A DNA stretch of 64,000 nucleotides from Haloarchaeobius sp. FL176. GTDB taxonomy: Archaea; Halobacteriota; Halobacteria; Halobacteriales; Natrialbaceae. Under the pieces are notes generated by a model. That model was not told the origin of the DNA, searched no databases, and was given only the letters and a program-made list of their open reading frames with translations. Location of the stretch: NCBI RefSeq assembly GCF_024609245.1, contig NZ_JANJYH010000011.1:1-64000 (forward strand), read 5' to 3'. The position numbers were made by a program, and so were the translations under genes. Positions 60,787 through 64,000 of the stretch are shown piece by piece; the first letter of the stretch is position 1; each line of letters opens with the position of its first letter.

Positions 60787-61785
60787 ATGGACACGTACGA
60801 GTTGATGACCCGGAACACCGACGAGGTCATCACCGAGTCCGAGGTGCGCGCACTGGCCGACGACCCCGACGGGAAGCGGGTCTACGTCGGCTACGAGCCC
60901 TCGGGCGTCCTCCACCTCGGTCACCTCCTGACGGCGAACAAGCTCATCGACCTGCAGGAGGCGGGGATGGAAGTGGTCGTCCTGCTGGCCGACGTCCACG
61001 CCTACCTCAACGGGAAGGGGACGTTCGAGGAGATCCGCGAGACCGCCGAGCGGATGCGGGCCCAGTTCCTCGCGTACGGGCTCGACGAGGACCAGACGGA
61101 GTTCGTCTACGGCAGTAGCTTCGAGATGGACGAGGACTACGCGCTCGACCTGCACGAGCTCGAACTGGAGACGAGCCTGAACCGTGCTCAGCGCGCGATG
61201 GCCGAAATCCAGAGCGGCGAGACGGTGAAGGTCAGCCACGTCGTCTACCCGCTGATGCAGGCGCTCGACATCGAGTACCTCGACCTCGACCTCGCCATCG
61301 GCGGGATGGACCAGCGGAAGGTCCACATGCTCCACCGCGAGGAGCTCCCGTCGCTGGGCTACGAGAGCCGTCCCTGCCTGCACACGCCCATCCTCGCCGA
61401 CCTGACGAGCGGCGTCGGCAAGATGTCCTCCAGCGAGGGCGTCACCATCTCGATGGAGGACTCCGCCGAGGACCTCCAGAAGAAGGTGAACAAGGCGTAC
61501 TGCCCGCCGACGGCCGATCCAGAGCCCGACGACGACGGTAACGACCGGCACAACCCCGTGCTGGAGCTGTTCCACTACCACGTCTTCCCGCGGTTCGAGT
61601 CGGTGACGGTCGAGCGGCCCGAGAAGTACGGCGGCGACCTCGTCTACGAGTCGTACGACGACCTCGCGGTCGACCTCGACTCCGGCGAGCTCCACCCGCA
61701 GGACGCGAAGAACACGCTCGCGAGCTACCTCGACGAGCTCATCGAGCCGGGGCGCGAACGGCTGCAGGAGCTGCGCGCGGACTGA
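60787..61785 (+). CDS. tyrS: tyrosyl-tRNA synthetase (archaeal type)
   Basis: 332 residues from ATG 60787. Class I synthetase of the short archaeal/eukaryotic form: HLGH in GVLHLGHLLTANK, tyrosine pocket VGYEPSG, YPLMQALD with the discriminating residues, and KMSSS in GVGKMSSSEGV. It lacks the bacterial S4-like C-terminal domain, as expected. It charges tRNA-Tyr. Assignment secure. Confidence 0.95.
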   Translation: MDTYELMTRNTDEVITESEVRALADDPDGKRVYVGYEPSGVLHLGHLLTANKLIDLQEAGMEVVVLLADVHAYLNGKGTFEEIRETAERMRAQFLAYGLDEDQTEFVYGSSFEMDEDYALDLHELELETSLNRAQRAMAEIQSGETVKVSHVVYPLMQALDIEYLDLDLAIGGMDQRKVHMLHREELPSLGYESRPCLHTPILADLTSGVGKMSSSEGVTISMEDSAEDLQKKVNKAYCPPTADPEPDDDGNDRHNPVLELFHYHVFPRFESVTVERPEKYGGDLVYESYDDLAVDLDSGELHPQDAKNTLASYLDELIEPGRERLQELRAD

Positions 61786-61860
61786 CCTCGGAAGCAGAGC
61801 GACCCCCTTTCTCCCGACCAACCGGCCGCTTCAAGTCGCGTCGCCACGAACCTGCCGGGC

Positions 61861-62832
61861 ATGAACGAGACACGACGGCAGGTCCTCGCCGCGCTCGCCG
61901 ACGGGCCGGTGGGCGGCCCCACACTCGCCGACGAGCTCGATGTCTCCAGAGCCGCCGTCTGGAAGCACGTCGAGGCCATCCGCGAGGCGGGCTTCGGCGT
62001 CGAGAGCGACGACGACGGCTACCGGCTGACCTCGGTGCCGGCGTACGGCGGGCTGGCCATCGCTCACGGACTGGACGCCCCATACGAAATCGAGTACCAC
62101 GAGTCCCTGGCCTCGACGAACACTCGCGCCCGTGAGTTGGCCGACGGCGGCGCGGGCGACGTGGTCGTGGTGGCCGACGAGCAGACCGGCGGTCGCGGCC
62201 GCCTCGACCGGGAGTGGGCTGCCCCGCCCGGGGGCGTCTACGCCTCCATCCTGACCCGCCCGACGGTGCCGCCGTCGCAGGTGCCGCTCGCGACGCTCGC
62301 CGCGGCGGTCGCGGTCACGCGCGCGGCCCGCGAAGCCGGAGTCGACGCCCGTATCAAGTGGCCCAACGACGTGCTGGTGGCTGTGGACGAGCCTACCGAC
62401 GGTTCCGACGGCGACGGGAACGCCGAGTACCGAAAGCTGGCGGGCATCCTCACCGAGATGGAGGGCGAGGCGGACCGCGTCTCGTGGCTGGTCGTCGGTA
62501 TCGGCGCGAACGTCGACGCCGACGACCTGCCGCCGACGGCGACGAGCCTCCGCGAACGTGGCGGTGCGGACGTCGACCGGCGCGTGTTCCTCCAGCGCGT
62601 GCTGGAGGAGTTCCACGACCTCGGCACCGACGCCGCGGCGGTCCTACCCGCGTGGCGCGAGCACGCCCTGACGCTCGGCCAGCGGGTTCGCGTCGAAACG
62701 CCGACCGGCGAGGTGGTCGGTGAGGCTGTCGATATCGAGCCGCCGGGCGCGCTCCTCGTGGAGACGGCCGACGGCGTCGTCCGGGTGAGCGCGGGCGATT
62801 GCGAACACCTCAGACCGGTCGACGCGTCGTAG
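61861..62832 (+). CDS. birA: biotin-protein ligase BirA with N-terminal HTH
   Basis: 323 residues. Residues 1-60 form a winged helix (GPTLADELDVSRAAVWKHVE), giving the bifunctional repressor/ligase layout. The ligase core has ADEQTGGRGRLDREW (biotinyl-AMP loop), VRIKWPNDVLV-type motif IKWPNDVLVAV, and LAGILTEMEG. The C-terminal SH3-like domain is present. It biotinylates acyl-CoA carboxylase subunits and may repress transcription when loaded with biotinyl-AMP. Starts about 75 bases after tyrS. Confidence 0.92.
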   Translation: MNETRRQVLAALADGPVGGPTLADELDVSRAAVWKHVEAIREAGFGVESDDDGYRLTSVPAYGGLAIAHGLDAPYEIEYHESLASTNTRARELADGGAGDVVVVADEQTGGRGRLDREWAAPPGGVYASILTRPTVPPSQVPLATLAAAVAVTRAAREAGVDARIKWPNDVLVAVDEPTDGSDGDGNAEYRKLAGILTEMEGEADRVSWLVVGIGANVDADDLPPTATSLRERGGADVDRRVFLQRVLEEFHDLGTDAAAVLPAWREHALTLGQRVRVETPTGEVVGEAVDIEPPGALLVETADGVVRVSAGDCEHLRPVDAS

Positions 62833-63015
62833 TCAGCGCAACACCACCACCGCGAGCAGCGGGAGGGAGACGATGAGGGCGAACACCGCCATCCAGGGGA
62901 CGAGCATGGCGAACGCCGCGTTGATGAACGCGATAGCGGCCACGGCGACGACGCGCTCACCGAGCGTCATCGCCGCACGCTCGTCGCGCACGAGCCGTGT
63001 CGCTGCGGCCCTCAT
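62833..63015 (-). CDS. small membrane protein coupled to the stress-protein gene
   Basis: 60 residues from ATG 63015 (MRAAATRLVRDERAAMTLGE). Two hydrophobic helices, VVAVAAIAFINAAFAMLVPW and VFALIVSLPLLAVVVL, with a basic head. The start overlaps the stop of the universal-stress-protein gene by 4 bases (ATGA), which supports it as real and as part of that operon. Function unknown. Confidence 0.6.
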   Translation of the reverse strand: MRAAATRLVRDERAAMTLGERVVAVAAIAFINAAFAMLVPWMAVFALIVSLPLLAVVVLR

Positions 63016-63446
63016 CCCGACACCTGAACCGTGAGGACCGGCACCTCCGAAGACCTGACGACGCGCTCGGCCACGCTCCCGAGCAGCAGTCGGTCGATTC
63101 CGCCACGGCCGTGTGTTCCCATGACGACGAGGTCGCACTCCTCCGACTCGGCGTGCCGGACGACCTGTTTCGCTGGCGTGCCCTCGAGCAACGCGGTCTC
63201 GACGGGTACCCCGGACTCCTCGGCGATCTCGACGACGCGGTCCAGCGCCGCCTCGCCCTCGTGTTCGAGCATCTCGTGCAGGCCTTCCCACGCGGTCTCC
63301 ATGGGGACGCCGCCGTAGCTGGCGGAGTCGACGACGTAGACGGCGTAGATGGTCGCGTCGTGGGCGACCGCGAGGTCGATGGCGTGACGGACCGCCCGTT
63401 CGCCCCCCTCGGAGCCGTCGGTCGGCACCAGTATCCGGTCGTACAT
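63012..63446 (-). CDS. universal stress protein UspA family
   Basis: 144 residues. The Usp nucleotide-binding signature is complete: N-terminal DRILVPTDGSEGGERAV and C-terminal VMGTHGRGGIDRLLLGSVAE (G-2X-G-9X-G-S). Members bind ATP, dimerise and respond to stress. It is the first gene of a two-gene operon with the small membrane protein downstream. Confidence 0.92.
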   Translation of the reverse strand: MYDRILVPTDGSEGGERAVRHAIDLAVAHDATIYAVYVVDSASYGGVPMETAWEGLHEMLEHEGEAALDRVVEIAEESGVPVETALLEGTPAKQVVRHAESEECDLVVMGTHGRGGIDRLLLGSVAERVVRSSEVPVLTVQVSG

Positions 63447-63518
63447 GTGGTATGCTATCGCGTATGGCGGCGCGGGTCTTGAGTGTGCCGTCGGTTCACC
63501 GCCCCACAGCAGCCCCCG

Positions 63519-64000
63519 CTAGCGCACGACCGACCGGATGTCGTCCACGCCCGCACGGCGGACGACCGCCCGGACGACGTCTTTCGTCCCGGTGAGGTTG
63601 TGCGAGTCGCCGTCGAGGACCAGCAGTTCCGCGCTCCGACCGGGTTCGACGAGCCCACAGTTCAGGCCGGCGATGTCCGCGCCAGCGACGGTCGCCATCC
63701 GGAGCACCTCGGTCGCGGAGACGTCGAACAGCTTCGCGGTGAACTCCATCTCGCGGAACATCGACGGCGAGTTCAGGAACACGTTGTCGGTACCGAGGGC
63801 GACCGTGGTCCGGTCCAGAAGCTCCGGCAGCGGCGAGAGACCGACGTCCGTGACGAGGTTCGACCGCGGACAGATGACGACCGGGGTCTCCGCGTCCGCG
63901 AGCCGGTCGAGGTGCCACGGTTCGGGGTGGACCATGTGGACGAGGAACTCCGGGTCGAGGTCCATCGCGGCGTCGATATCCGAGCTGTCCACCTCGCCCG
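63519..64000 (-). CDS. 3' part of an amidohydrolase/chlorohydrolase-family deaminase
   Basis: The frame enters from the right edge and ends at TAG 63519-63521, giving about 160 residues of the C-terminal half. VHMVHPEPWHLDRLADAETP and VVICPRSNLVTDVGL, then ALGTDNVFLNSPSMFREMEF, carry the metal-ligand His and Asp of the cytosine deaminase/TRZ-ATZ (adenosine/S-adenosylhomocysteine deaminase-like) group. DIAGLNCGLVEPGRSAELLVL is the usual C-terminal block. The full gene extends beyond the window. Substrate cannot be assigned. Confidence 0.8.
   Translation of the reverse strand, partial: GEVDSSDIDAAMDLDPEFLVHMVHPEPWHLDRLADAETPVVICPRSNLVTDVGLSPLPELLDRTTVALGTDNVFLNSPSMFREMEFTAKLFDVSATEVLRMATVAGADIAGLNCGLVEPGRSAELLVLDGDSHNLTGTKDVVRAVVRRAGVDDIRSVVR

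Noticed and set aside
1-64000. CRISPR array
   Set aside because: No regularly spaced direct repeats with unique spacers were seen; the TTATCG words are irregular and degenerate.

Overview
The window reads as a chromosomal segment of a halophilic archaeon (class Halobacteria). Proteins are strongly acidic and most of the DNA is GC-rich. Many starts are leaderless-type with an AT-rich TATA-like box about 25-30 bases upstream. Lineage-typical genes are present: dacZ, an archaeal-type S-adenosylmethionine synthetase, a geranylgeranyl-reductase-family protein, a Tat lipoprotein and type IV pilin-like proteins. The genus cannot be named from the sequence alone. No rRNA gene, CRISPR array or convincing intact tRNA gene was seen.

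Bases 1 to about 21,200 form an accessory region of lower GC and less optimised codon use. It opens with the 3' tip of an IS66-like transposase abutting a 5'-truncated Eco57I-type methyltransferase. Next come a large SNF2/RapA-like helicase, a divergent TATA-binding protein whose start overlaps the helicase stop, and a GmrSD-like DUF262/DUF1524 protein. After a stretch of small unknown genes comes a 10-kb block. It holds a pentapeptide-repeat protein ending in a potassium-channel-like pore, a 2,151-residue protein with an Hsp90-type ATPase at the N terminus and a DUF3883 nuclease-like domain at the C terminus, and a CoiA-like zinc/nuclease protein. The region ends in intergenic DNA with TTATCG-type repeats and a cluster of decayed tRNA-Leu fragments, which look like worn attachment sites. 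This is most simply read as a defence island; the 10-kb block and the TBP-containing operon are the best candidates for something undescribed.

From about 21,200 to 25,500 lie a pilin, the c-di-AMP cyclase/MscS channel pair (dacZ-mscS), a hexapeptide acyltransferase and a lipoprotein flanked by palindromic repeats that resemble IS6-type ends. Similar palindromes occur in the accessory region.

From about 25,800 to 48,800 the content is core haloarchaeal housekeeping. It includes purD, a DUF255 thioredoxin-fold protein, a thioredoxin, a cysteine synthase-like enzyme, thiI, the archaeal S-adenosylmethionine synthetase, a CYTH protein, a SlyD-like FKBP isomerase, a geranylgeranyl reductase-like flavoprotein, a RecA/KaiC-like protein without a P-loop, a MinD-like ATPase and the riboflavin-pathway reductase. 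A sensor kinase, a glutaredoxin-thioredoxin reductase fusion, cysS and two exported proteins follow.

From about 49,000 to 60,400 there is an acyl-CoA metabolism cluster: two enoyl-CoA hydratases, a 3-hydroxyacyl-CoA dehydrogenase, a thiolase with an HMG-CoA-synthase-like/OB-fold partner, a MaoC dehydratase, an amidohydrolase, a glyoxalase-fold protein, an acyl-CoA ligase and an alpha/beta hydrolase. Together they suggest fatty-acid or branched/aromatic acyl-CoA breakdown. The window closes with tyrS, birA, a small membrane protein, a universal stress protein and the 3' part of an amidohydrolase that runs off the end.
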